15,523 nt of DNA from Tieghemiomyces parasiticus (taxonomy: Eukaryota > Kickxellomycota > Dimargaritomycetes > Dimargaritales > Dimargaritaceae): positions 1 to 15,523 of the forward strand of contig JANBPT010001057.1 in assembly GCA_027575765.1 (NCBI GenBank), read 5' to 3'. The stretch's first letter is position 1. Every line of letters starts with the position of its first letter. Position numbers and translations under genes: made by a program. The notes below the pieces were generated by a model, which had not been told where the DNA came from, made no database searches, and saw nothing but the letters and a program-made list of their open reading frames with translations. Positions 1-7,867 of this stretch are shown piece by piece.

Positions 1-74
1 ACCTCTAATTGCCCCCTCGCTTATGGCCAACTCGCCAACCTGATTACACTGCCCACCTGCCCTACTCGGTTACA
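1..74 (+). repeat. 3' end of left LTR (truncated by window edge)
   Basis: The first 77 bases match 1194-1269 at about 92 percent, with roughly five substitutions and a one-base indel in a C run. Both copies end with GGTTACA followed by CTA. The second copy terminates a segment that begins with the inverted complement TGTAACC, as Ty3/gypsy-type LTRs often do. I read this as the end of the left LTR of one element, with the rest lying outside the window. The divergence between copies suggests an old insertion. Confidence 0.6.
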
Positions 75-240
75 CTATGAGCTGGATCCATCTTGCAGAG
101 GACTGTTCCTCAGTGCGCAGAAGGGCTTTGGCAATTCCTATACCTTTCATTTGTGTTACTCAATGCGGGCATAAGGGCAGGCTTGATCAGGTGGTTCACT
201 TTCAGGCCTAGGCTGGTGGCTGGGTTATCAAGTAGAGTGA

Positions 241-624
241 GTGGGCAGTATAGTTATGTTTGCAAGGTGGCCATGTGCAAGGAGGCAATTAGAAGTGAGA
301 TTTTTATTTAGCTTGCAGACAATTCTTCTAATAGTACAACCAGGTTCGAAGTGTGGCCCACCTGGCCACGTGAACCTCCCTCCAGCTGGCCAGACTACAT
401 TACTAGGCAATCCCAAGGCCGCCCCTTCTACAGCAATCGCCGAAGTTCTTTCCACTGTAAGCACCAAGTTAATTGCCACTGCACATGGATAATCCAGTGC
501 CGCAGCAGAAACTCAGGCTGTGTCCACAGCCTCCATCAGGGAGGACGCCTCAGAAGAGCCACAGAAAGATCAAGGCTATGAAGTTCCCTCCCCCACTCCA
601 GTAGAGAAAAATGGAGTCCCTTAG
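241..624 (+). pseudogene. Possible gag-like remnant, frame-disrupted
   Basis: One plus frame reads through a K-C-G-P-P-G-H-V stretch near 349-372, which resembles the CGxxGH core of a retroviral-type zinc knuckle. The upstream Cys pair and final Cys are not in place. That frame stops at 490. An overlapping frame then continues as an acidic, Ala/Glu/Pro-rich stretch and stops at 622-624. This would fit the end of a decayed Gag inside the LTR element. The match is short and could be chance. Confidence 0.25.
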
Positions 625-794
625 CTGCTCAAGAATATTAAAGAGGCAAAGTTTCGCGCATAGCAAGCTCATTGTATACAAGATTAATCCCTATTACTAA
701 CTGGATTTTTTAGTCTCTTTGCCTAGTCCTTCTAAAACCAGTCGCTCAGCACCCCTCTGCCATTGTGTGTTACAATAGGGTTGGATGCTCAGGT

Positions 795-1266
795 TGTAAC
801 CAAAATCAATGCGAAAGGGGTATCAGCTTACTTCTGCCCTTGGTAGGTTTTTGGCTATTAATGGACCACTCATGGGAAATTCCAATTCCTCAGAGAGTTA
901 GCATGACATCCAAACGACCAGGAAAAGAAAAGAGAGGATTCACCCCTTTTCTCACCCCTTTCGATCTAAGGACTCACTAGCTGCGCTCAACAAGCACGTT
1001 TATTCCGGAAAATAGACATTCCGCTGAGCAACGAGAAAAGGAATGTTCTCCCTTCTGGATGCCAAACGGCTTCCCTCTCCCCTCCTTCAACCTTGCCGGC
1101 GAAAACTCTCCTTCACCCCCAGGCGAGCATATCTAGAGTGACCTGTGCACCCAACCTATTTGAAGACTTGTCTGCAAATTAAATAATACTTTTACCTCTA
1201 ATTGCCCCTCACTTATGGCCACCTTGCCGACCTGATTACACTGCCCACTTGCCCTACTCGGTTACA
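795..1266 (+). repeat. Right LTR (about 472 bp)
   Basis: The segment starts TGTAACC and ends GGTTACA, a perfect 7-bp terminal inverted repeat. Its last 76 bases repeat the start of the window. The left border is chosen on the inverted repeat alone; TGTTACA near 770 is a less likely alternative. The end lies within a few bases of the mariner insertion. Confidence 0.5.
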
Positions 1267-1306
1267 CTACAATAACGTTTAAGGATTTTTTTTAGTCAAA
1301 TGATGT

Positions 1307-2393
1307 TTATTCAATATAGCTGCCACCACTGTGTACCACTCGGCGAGCCCTTTCTATCCATCTATCAAAACAGGCTCTATAGTCATTTGGCTGGAGCCTG
1401 GCTAACTGCAACTGCCAGGCATCCACAACCGTCTCCACTGTGCTGAACTTCTTGCCCCTCAGTTTCTGTTTGATATTCCTGAACAGCCAAAAGTCGCAGG
1501 GGGCCAGATCAGGACTGTAGGGAGGGGCTGGCAGAAGTTTGAGTTTAGAGTCGGAAATGTTGACCATTTATTTCACCAGGCGTGGCCTATTACACCTGAG
1601 TTCCAAGCCCCTAGTGCCAAGGTCTCCGCCAAACTCTATGTAGAGTATAGGCTGAAGCCCATGGTCCAGGCCTGGGTGGAGGCATGCGGAAGTCTGGATT
1701 GTCACCCCTGCGGCTTCATCATGATAATGCACCACCACATTGTGCTGCAGTTATCCAGACCTACATCACCCTGGGTGTGGTACAACCGTGGCGGGTCTCA
1801 GTTGGGACAGGGCCACTTTTAGGACACCACCTCCAGCAATTGGAGCCAGCAGGGGGATCATAAAGGTACACCCAAGTCTCATCACCTGTGACAATGGAGT
1901 TTAGCAGGTAGTCACTGGCCCCATCAAATTTCTCCAGGAACTCAGTGGCACAATGTACCCACTTGTGGCGCTGGTGATTGGTGAGGTTGTGGGGGATCCA
2001 GCAATTGAAGTAGCTGTACAACCCCAGCTCCCTGCACAGGACATTGCGTATGGTACTAGGGGAAGTGTGGCAGGCCCAGGCCAGCTGCTCAGTAGTAAGT
2101 CGAGGGTCTTCCCCTAGCCGCCTCAGGATTACATCCCCATAATATGCACCAATGTCATCTGATGTGCAGCCAGAACAAGGGTTGGCTTCAAAAGAGCAGT
2201 GGCCTGTGCAAAAGCAAGCCAGCCACCTGTAGATGGTGGAGTGGCTAGGGGCAGCTGAGCCCAGCTTGAATGTCAAAGCGTTAAAAATATCATCTGCCTT
2301 GCGGCCTTCCAGATAATAATTATAAATGAGGACCCGCACATCACGCCTGGTTAACTTGGGTGGAGCGGGGGAGGGGGTTTGGAAAGTAGACAT
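1307..2393 (-). pseudogene. Mariner transposase pseudogene with internally inverted segment
   Basis: From ATG at 2393, a 210-residue minus-strand frame covers the N-terminal helix-turn-helix region, a WIPHNL motif equivalent to the mariner WVPHEL signature, and GDETWVYLYDP, which holds the first catalytic Asp. It stops at 1761. A second minus-strand frame at 1567-1307 carries YSPDLAPCDFWLF, the mariner signature with the third catalytic Asp, and the normal C terminus. The second Asp (HHDNAPPH) is missing from the minus strand. It is found on the plus strand between these frames. Several positions usually Arg in the family are Cys or Trp here. With the inversion, a frameshift and stops, no active enzyme can be made. 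Confidence 0.85.
1559..1786 (+). other. Inverted transposase block carrying the HHDNAPPH catalytic motif
   Basis: Read on the plus strand, frames beginning at 1565 and 1714 encode LFHQAW, then LKPMVQAWVEA, then LHHDNAPPHCAAVIQTYI. This is the standard order of the middle of a mariner transposase, with one frameshift between the second and third pieces. The flanking N- and C-terminal parts are on the minus strand. Both breakpoints carry almost the same short sequence in opposite orientation: GTTGACCA at 1559-1566, and the complement of GTTGTACCA at 1778-1786. Flipping the block would restore motif order and a second-to-third Asp spacing of about 34 residues, as expected for mariner (D,D34D). 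Confidence 0.85.
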
Positions 2394-2453
2394 GATGGAT
2401 GGTTAAAAAAGCAAGCTGTGAAGTCAAAAATGACTCAATCCTGTAGTGGTTTA

Positions 2454-3421
2454 TACCAATCGACTCAGCATCATTGACTCTCTTAAGTTTCATCTGAAAC
2501 ACTGTGATCTGAGACCTCCAGCTTAAAATTGTCAAAAGATTTTGTGGCATCTGTAATAATGAAAGTTAAGAAAGGAATGGCCACTTTTTTTAATGGTTTG
2601 TACAATTTGTTTCCTTGTCCAAGTCGTCCTTAGGATTCACTCATTTCGTTATCATCTGGGACCTTTTTTTTTCTTGATACATTTGGCAACTACTATACTC
2701 CTATATATATGTTGGTATGTATAGCACCTGTGACATTATATGCCCCTTTTGATCCTGTAGCTCTCTTATTTCTTTGTCTGTATGCTCATCTTTACATTAA
2801 CCCCACACTACTGTTTCCACAACTTTGAAAACCTAGTTTGTCCCAGCTTGTTACCCTCTGACTTACAAACATCCCATTCCTACTTAGTATGGTTCACCTC
2901 TAAGATTCATTGCTCTGCAGATATGCTTAACCTATCCAATGCTTACCTTAGTCTAGATCAGTCTTCTATTCCTTGTACATTCAGTAGTTGCCATTTCCCT
3001 GCACTCACCCGGTACAATTTTGACCCAGGACATTATTTCATTACTAGTTCCCTATTGAATATATCCCCTATTTAGAGGCTGAATTCGGCATAATTGACTA
3101 GAGCACTCATCATAACACAATATCCCTAGTTGTTTTCCAGAGCATAGCTTTATGATACAATTTCAAAACTGTAATATGATGATCATGACAATTGATACTT
3201 CTATGATTATAAATACAAATTGACGTAGGGCGGCAGAAGTTTTCATTCAATGCTAACACAGTCTAGATTGGTACTGCTTAGTGTGCTTATGCCAATATTA
3301 TCACTATAGGCCTCATTTTTCTATCAGGGTGGAATAGCATATTGTGACATCCAAGAATAGGCTGCCTATTAGGAGACCATAGGACTGCGGTATCACACTG
3401 ACCAACAAAATAGGTAGGGCG
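2454..3421. other. AT-rich intergenic DNA without recognisable gene
   Basis: Base composition is much more AT-rich than around the genes. The longest open frame (2782-3075, +) has no recognisable motif and no host-like codon bias. The first about 150 bases carry short repeated TGACTC-like words next to the mariner end. I see no transfer RNA, promoter or further transposon protein. Confidence 0.5.
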
Positions 3422-3821
3422 AGGGGAAGGAAGGAGCCATGTCCCCCTCTCCTTTATCCCATCCCGTTGGGCTGTGCGTCGGCATGTGGTGATTGGTCTA
3501 AATTATAGGATGGAAACCGCTCGCGCTCTCACACCGTGACTGGGCGAGCGAGGTTGGAGGCCCAGCCAAGTATCTAGTGTAGGTATCCTGTATGCTACCG
3601 CCGCCAACCTTGGCTTGACTGCCTAGGGCATCACCCCCATACCAGTCATCGCCTACCCTTTATCCACGGACACGCGGCACTTCGGGAGCAACTCCGCTAC
3701 ATCCGCCCAGACGTGCCTAAGCCTTTTCAATCCCATTTCCAATTTTCATTCATCTCCCCCCGTACATCCCTTCAGCCATCCCACCATCTCTAGTGTTTCT
3801 CAATTTTAACCACATCCGACC
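3422..3821 (+). promoter_or_regulatory. Probable promoter and 5' leader of the Sec72-like gene
   Basis: Composition shifts here from AT-rich to GC-rich, and the segment leads directly into the start codon at 3822. An inverted CCAAT box (ATTGG) lies at 3492-3496 and a weak TATA-like AATTATAGG at 3501-3509, about 320 bases before the ATG. The last 110 bases are pyrimidine-rich, like a fungal leader. The start context is CCGACCATGAG. No binding site is specific enough to name a regulator. Confidence 0.35.
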
Positions 3822-4478
3822 ATGAGTTCCGATTCCCGCCCGTCTACCCCGACGTCGACTGCCTCGCAGCAAGTCCAGCCCGCTGCCGCTCCCTCGAGTA
3901 GTGCTGGCAAAGGCATCCCCCTCGGCGACAATCTCCTCCTGGTCAACGACCTCCTCGTCTGCGCCACCCACCGCCAGCAACACTGTGAACCCTGCGACGT
4001 GGATTTCCGCGATCAGAACCTCATGACCAAGAACCTGGAGGCCAACCAAGGTCGTCTGCCACCGCCCCACCCGCAGATGGGCCAAGCGGTCCATCAGCTC
4101 AAGACCGACGGCAATACGGCGTACCGGGCCAAAGAATACGAGGTGGCACTCAAGAAGTACTCGGATGCCCTGCGCATCTCGCAGCAGCGGCCCGTGTGGG
4201 ACCCCGCCGGTCTCATCGTGGAGGAATTGTCCGTGCTGCTCAACAATCGGGCAGCCTGTCTGCTCGAGTTGGACCAGCCCCGGGCGGCCCTGGCGGACGC
4301 TGAGATTGTGACAAGGATTAAGCATACTTGGGCGAAGGGCCATTTCCGTAAGGGCCGTGCCCTCTATGGTCTCCACCGGTACCGTGAGGCCGCCCATGCG
4401 TTCGAGCTCGGTGTGGCCCTCGACAATGAGGCCGCCGAGATGAAGTCATACCTCAAGAAGACCCTCCAGCTGGTCTAG
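3822..4478 (+). CDS. sec72: Sec72-like TPR protein (ER post-translational translocation)
   Basis: A 218-residue intronless protein. Residues 1-30 are a Ser/Pro/Ala-rich disordered leader. Residues 47-58 hold a compact C-x2-H-x4-C-x2-C cluster that could bind zinc. From about 90 on there are TPR helices: LKTDGN(T)AYRAKEYEVALKKY, then a RPVWDP...EELSVLLNNRAACLLEL repeat, then WAKGHFRKGRALYGLHRYREAAHAFELG. The RPxW(D/E)P, NNRAA and W-x-KGHFRKG strings in this order are how I know fungal Sec72. That protein is the cytosolic TPR subunit of the Sec62-Sec63-Sec71-Sec72 complex at the ER membrane and docks Hsp70 near the translocon. The length is close to yeast Sec72. No membrane segment is present, as expected. 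A generic TPR co-chaperone is the alternative. Confidence 0.72.
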   Translation: MSSDSRPSTPTSTASQQVQPAAAPSSSAGKGIPLGDNLLLVNDLLVCATHRQQHCEPCDVDFRDQNLMTKNLEANQGRLPPPHPQMGQAVHQLKTDGNTAYRAKEYEVALKKYSDALRISQQRPVWDPAGLIVEELSVLLNNRAACLLELDQPRAALADAEIVTRIKHTWAKGHFRKGRALYGLHRYREAAHAFELGVALDNEAAEMKSYLKKTLQLV

Positions 4479-4655
4479 AGTGTTGTGTGGAATTGTTGTT
4501 TTTTTCTCTTAAACTTCGCATCTTATTTCTTTCTTTCCTTCAGTTCTGCCATCGCTGCTGTATCTCTATCGATTTCTACGTTTTCCTTGGCCGCTTCTCC
4601 GCCTGTCGCACCTTCTTGCCTTAGTAGGCCTTGAACTGATGCACCTGCTCTATTC

Positions 4656-4661
4656 AATAAA
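4656..4661 (+). terminator. Polyadenylation signal AATAAA
   Basis: A canonical AATAAA lies 178 bases after the stop codon of the Sec72-like gene, in a T-rich 3' region. Position and sequence fit 3' end formation of that transcript. Confidence 0.55.
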
Positions 4662-4807
4662 AGGACGCAGATAACTAACTTGGTTGATTTTTTTTTCAAG
4701 AAAAACATTGATGCGCACACTAATCGATGTGGAGGAGCACGGCCAGATACAACACACCTATTGACAAGCACGACGAACGAAACCGTTGCTATATGATGTT
4801 AATCGGT

Positions 4808-4813
4808 TTTATT
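4808..4813 (-). terminator. Candidate polyadenylation signal for the GNAT-like gene
   Basis: TTTATT on the plus strand gives AATAAA on the minus strand, about 345 bases after the stop codon of the minus-strand gene. It is the only canonical hexamer I noticed there. Chance occurrence is possible. Confidence 0.35.
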
Positions 4814-5155
4814 CGGTTCTGGGAGAGACATAAAAAGTTGACGCTAATTGTGAACATTACAGAGCAAAGACGTATACGAGGGAAGGCTCATAAAATCTTT
4901 CGGAAGGATGGGCCATGGATAATTGTCAGGGTGCGATCCAGGGATGCGAATGTTGTTTAGGAGACAGTAAAATAATATGGGATGCTGGTCAGGGCATCGG
5001 ATAGATGTTACAAGGTAAACCTGGACGAGAAAAGTTGGCGTAAGGCAGAGGTGGGCGAATCATGCGGGCATTCCCTGATAAGTCTTTCCTCGCTCACTAC
5101 GACATTGGCCAAAGTGAAGCCATTCGGCCAAGGTCGAGGTCAGAGCCATGCGATT

Positions 5156-7867
5156 TTAGTCAAAATAAGTGGAAACGAATTGGTAAGCTGACTTGGAGCC
5201 CATGGCATCCTCCAGCCCATTGCCATCGCCAAAACCGAGACCGGCCAGGGGGGCCAAGGTTGGCGGTGAACCGGGGTAATCGAGCGAACGGCGACTGAGA
5301 GATGTGGGTGTCAGTAATTCAGCCTCTTCCTGGAAATGGTGAGTTTGGCTGAGCGGGGACGGCTGCGGAGGCGTTGCCGAGTAGGTCGGTGTGGTAGGCT
5401 GGGACCGACGAACCGAGGACGCGCTTGCGTCATGACGGGGTATGGTGGGCTTCAGCGGGGTCAATAGGGTCGGGGATAAGGTTTCGAGGCCAAGCGGTGA
5501 GCTGTGATTGTGAAGGCCTGAGTTGTGCGGGGAGGAGGAGCGGGTGTGCGCGGGTGACTGGTGCAGGGAAGGGCTGTGGGTACCCTGGTGGTTGGGGGTA
5601 CGGTATGGGGAGGTACCCTTGTCAAGGGCGTTAGCAGCGATAGTTGGACAGCGGTAGTGAGCCAGGGAGTCCGCGGACCGTTCGGCCCATGCCCCACGTG
5701 CATCGTAGCCGGGGGTGGTGACAGTAAGATTAGCTACTTTAACCGCTCGGTTGATAGACAATGCTGGCAATGCGGTACTGGCCGACGAAGCCTGCGGTAT
5801 GGGTACATTTGCGGCCTTATACTCGATGGGACGGGTGACGGTGGGAATGTTACTCTCGGTGGCGCCTAGTGAGAAGAATCGGTGGGCAGAATCCCGCCAG
5901 GAACTACCACCGCCACTGGCACCAGCACCAACATGCCGACTGAGACGAGAGACCTGGGGACCTGTACCGGTAGTGGCGGCGGAGCGCGAGGAACTGGCCC
6001 AGATCTTAAGGGTATTGAGCCCGAATAGCGAACGGCGTTTCTTGACACGCGGAGTGCCAGGGCTACCCCCGGCTGCGTCGGAATGCCGCGGCAACGTGGC
6101 ACACTGGTCGCTGCTACGAGGTCGCCTGCCGTAGCCCTCACTGTCTTCATCGTGGACGATGGCCGACAGTCGCTTGTCGCGGGCCATGGGCGGGAGCGAC
6201 GGGTGGTTCTGGCCACGGAGTCTGTATTCACTGCCACCTATCACCGTGGCTGGCGACTGCCGATGAACCGAGGCATAGTCCGCCGGCGACTCCATGGCCC
6301 CCATGTAACTGTCAAGCGCCTCGGGATACGTCGTTGGGTGGGCGGTACCTGTAGCGTAAGGTTCTCTTAACAAAAACCAAATGGTGACCGTTTCGACGGA
6401 GGCGCCCTTACCCAGTCGGTGCATTTCGTACAAGCTAAACCCGAAACTAAAGTACACGGGGAGTAGGGCCTCTTGAGTACACTCGGCCATACAAGGTAAA
6501 TGGGCCTCGTCAGCCTCGCGTAGGACATGTTCCAGAAGTGGCGGGAACAGGTCACAGTCACGCTGCCGTGGAGCAACGCCCATCAGAAAGATGTAGTACA
6601 GCGAGGCGGCCTTTCCGGCGGCGCGGGCTTTGACTTGCTCGCTGAGTGGAACGTACTCGTGGACGAGACGACGGACGCCCTCGAGGCCAATGTGGCGAAA
6701 CACATCGAGGAACCCGGAACGGACTAGGTGGAGGGCACTGGTACCGCGGGATACCGCGGTAGGGGGGTACCACAAGATGACACCGCCGAAATCATTTACC
6801 TGGTGGACACTCCCGCGGAGATGAGTCAGGTTGGTGAAAATTTGAAAGTAACGACGGTGAAGGGAGTCCCGCTTTTCGCACTGACGTGGCGCGGAAGGGT
6901 TATGTCGGGTGGGTAAATGGGAGCGTTACAAGGTGAAAGGCGTAGGATTAATATAAAAACCATGTTTTGGGCAGGATCTAGCGGTGGCGTACCACAGAAT
7001 ATGAGACGGGGCACTGTATACGAGTTTCCGCAGATGACTGAGCGATATTTGACCAACAAGGGGTCACTAGATGCGTACATCTTCGGGTGGAAAAAAACAG
7101 TGGCGCAAGCACTGGCCAGCTAAACGCGCCCTGTGTGACACCCACCGCCCTTGGCAACCTGAACGCCCCGGAATTTCACCTCCCCCCTCCCATTTGGCAG
7201 GTCCGGGTGTATTTGGGGAGAGGGTGTGCCACATATGTGCTAAGTGGAGGAGGGCAACAACAGGTTAAGCCCAATCCCATCTGAGGCTGGTACGTCGCAC
7301 TTACATCCTTTACGGGGTCAATGAGGTATTGTGCCACCGGATCTGGAGACCAAAAGAGGAGGATCGGTATTAGTTAGGATACGCAAAGGGAAGGGGTGTG
7401 TGAGCTGGTTAGATTCGCATTCCTCAAAACAAGCTGCAACCGCCAACGCACACGGTTTGGGAAGGGTCGGCCAATCCAGGGATGGCTAGACGGGTAGGGT
7501 GAGGGTTGCCAAGCAAGTGCCCGACCCAGCTGAGAGGGCCACTCTGTAGCGGCGACCGCACCCTCACTTTCCCCTTTTTAGCGTGCAATGTCCCCCAACA
7601 TATCACCCCCCCTTCCCCTCCCATGGAAAGGGAGCCCATAGAACCAAGCTGCCCCCGGGTGGAGCAGCTCGGCCATGCTACGGTCGTCTTACCATACAGA
7701 TAATGTTTATGCAAAGTCTCGGCAGCCCGGAGCAGTTCGCCCTGGTACACGGGGAGAACGGTGCGGTCCACCGTAGCGGGACCCTGTGGCACTTCAAAGC
7801 TTCGGTAGGCAAAAGCCTCGAGATTACCGACGGCCATGCTGCCCACGGAGGAGACGGCGAGGGGCAT
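5156..7867 (-). CDS. GNAT-fold N-acetyltransferase-like protein with long disordered tail (3 exons)
   Basis: Exons 7867-7693, 7342-7305 and 6880-5156 join in frame to 645 residues. Exon 1 starts at ATG and ends in phase 1 before GTAAGA. The 38-nt exon 2 is preceded by CTAAC and CTCCAG and followed by GTAAGT. It completes a DPVAQYL string that fits the usual GNAT start (LRAAETLHKHYLY-DP). Exon 3 begins after CAG and continues as FQIF, then GGVILWYPP, then LYYIFLMGVAP (about 165-175), LLEHVLREADEAHLPCMAEC and PVYFSFGF (about 213-219). That is the beta4-alpha3-beta5 core of an acyl-CoA N-acyltransferase. The acetyl-CoA loop reads RQRDCDLF where Q/RxxGxG/A is usual, so both glycines are Asp and activity is doubtful. 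Residues about 240-645 are Ser/Pro/Thr/His-rich and probably unstructured. Substrate unknown. Confidence 0.75.
6881..7304 (-). other. Intron 2 of the GNAT-like gene
   Basis: On the minus strand it begins GTAAGT directly after the microexon and ends CGTCAG before exon 3. A CATAAC word about 25 bases before the acceptor could serve as branch site. It has 424 nt, long for a fungal intron. A spliced reading gives an uninterrupted frame; the intron itself has stops in that frame. Confidence 0.6.
7343..7692 (-). other. Intron 1 of the GNAT-like gene
   Basis: It begins GTAAGA after exon 1 and ends with a CTAACTAATACC branch-site region, a pyrimidine tract and CTCCAG. It has 350 nt. It splits the GAT (Asp) codon after its first base. 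Confidence 0.65.

Larger units (their letters stand above)
1..1266 (+). mobile_element. Degenerate, internally shortened LTR retrotransposon
   Basis: Two directly repeated LTR ends bracket only about 720 bp of internal DNA, far too short for gag-pol. No reverse transcriptase, integrase or protease motif is visible in any frame. The internal part has broken frames, one with a partial zinc-knuckle-like string. No convincing primer binding site or polypurine tract can be pointed to, so the exact LTR borders are inferred. The element is either a deleted copy or a non-autonomous short element. The plus orientation rests only on the weak gag-like frames. A tandem repeat that is not a transposon is the alternative. 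Confidence 0.55.
1268..2453 (-). mobile_element. Mariner-family (IS630-Tc1-mariner) DNA transposon, inactive
   Basis: About 1.19 kb, the usual mariner size, with broken transposase frames on the minus strand. The element seems bounded by TA at 1268-1269 and TA near 2452-2455. Its ends are degenerate inverted repeats: inward from each TA, both carry AGGATT and AGTCA in the same order, with a short length difference. It abuts the right LTR end almost exactly, so it inserted at the LTR border or within the element's last bases. Terminal repeat borders are approximate because both ends have decayed. Confidence 0.8.
4479..5155. other. Convergent intergenic region
   Basis: This stretch holds the 3' ends of the Sec72-like gene (+) and the GNAT-like gene (-), with one candidate polyadenylation signal for each. 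Small open frames here have no recognisable content. I see nothing else. Confidence 0.5.

Noticed and set aside
1..1266. Tandem or satellite repeat instead of an LTR element
   Set aside because: Only two copies occur, about 1.2 kb apart, and the second ends a segment with perfect TGTAACC/GGTTACA termini. The LTR reading explains more, although it is not proven.
2782..3075. 97-codon plus-strand open frame in the AT-rich region
   Set aside because: Codon use differs from the genes, there is no motif, and no promoter or leader can be pointed to.
3750..4397. 215-codon minus-strand open frame opposite the Sec72-like gene
   Set aside because: Its translation has no recognisable domain, and it mirrors a GC3-biased real gene on the plus strand.
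6775..6775. TTG at 6775 as the translation start of the GNAT-like protein
   Set aside because: The frame stays open upstream to 6880 with GNAT-like sequence, and exons 1 and 2 supply an ATG start.
6826..7080. Minus-strand string DPLLVKYRSV as the second exon of the GNAT-like gene
   Set aside because: It resembles the expected DPxxxYL motif, but the available acceptors give the wrong phase. The microexon at 7305-7342 fits splice sites, phase and motif.
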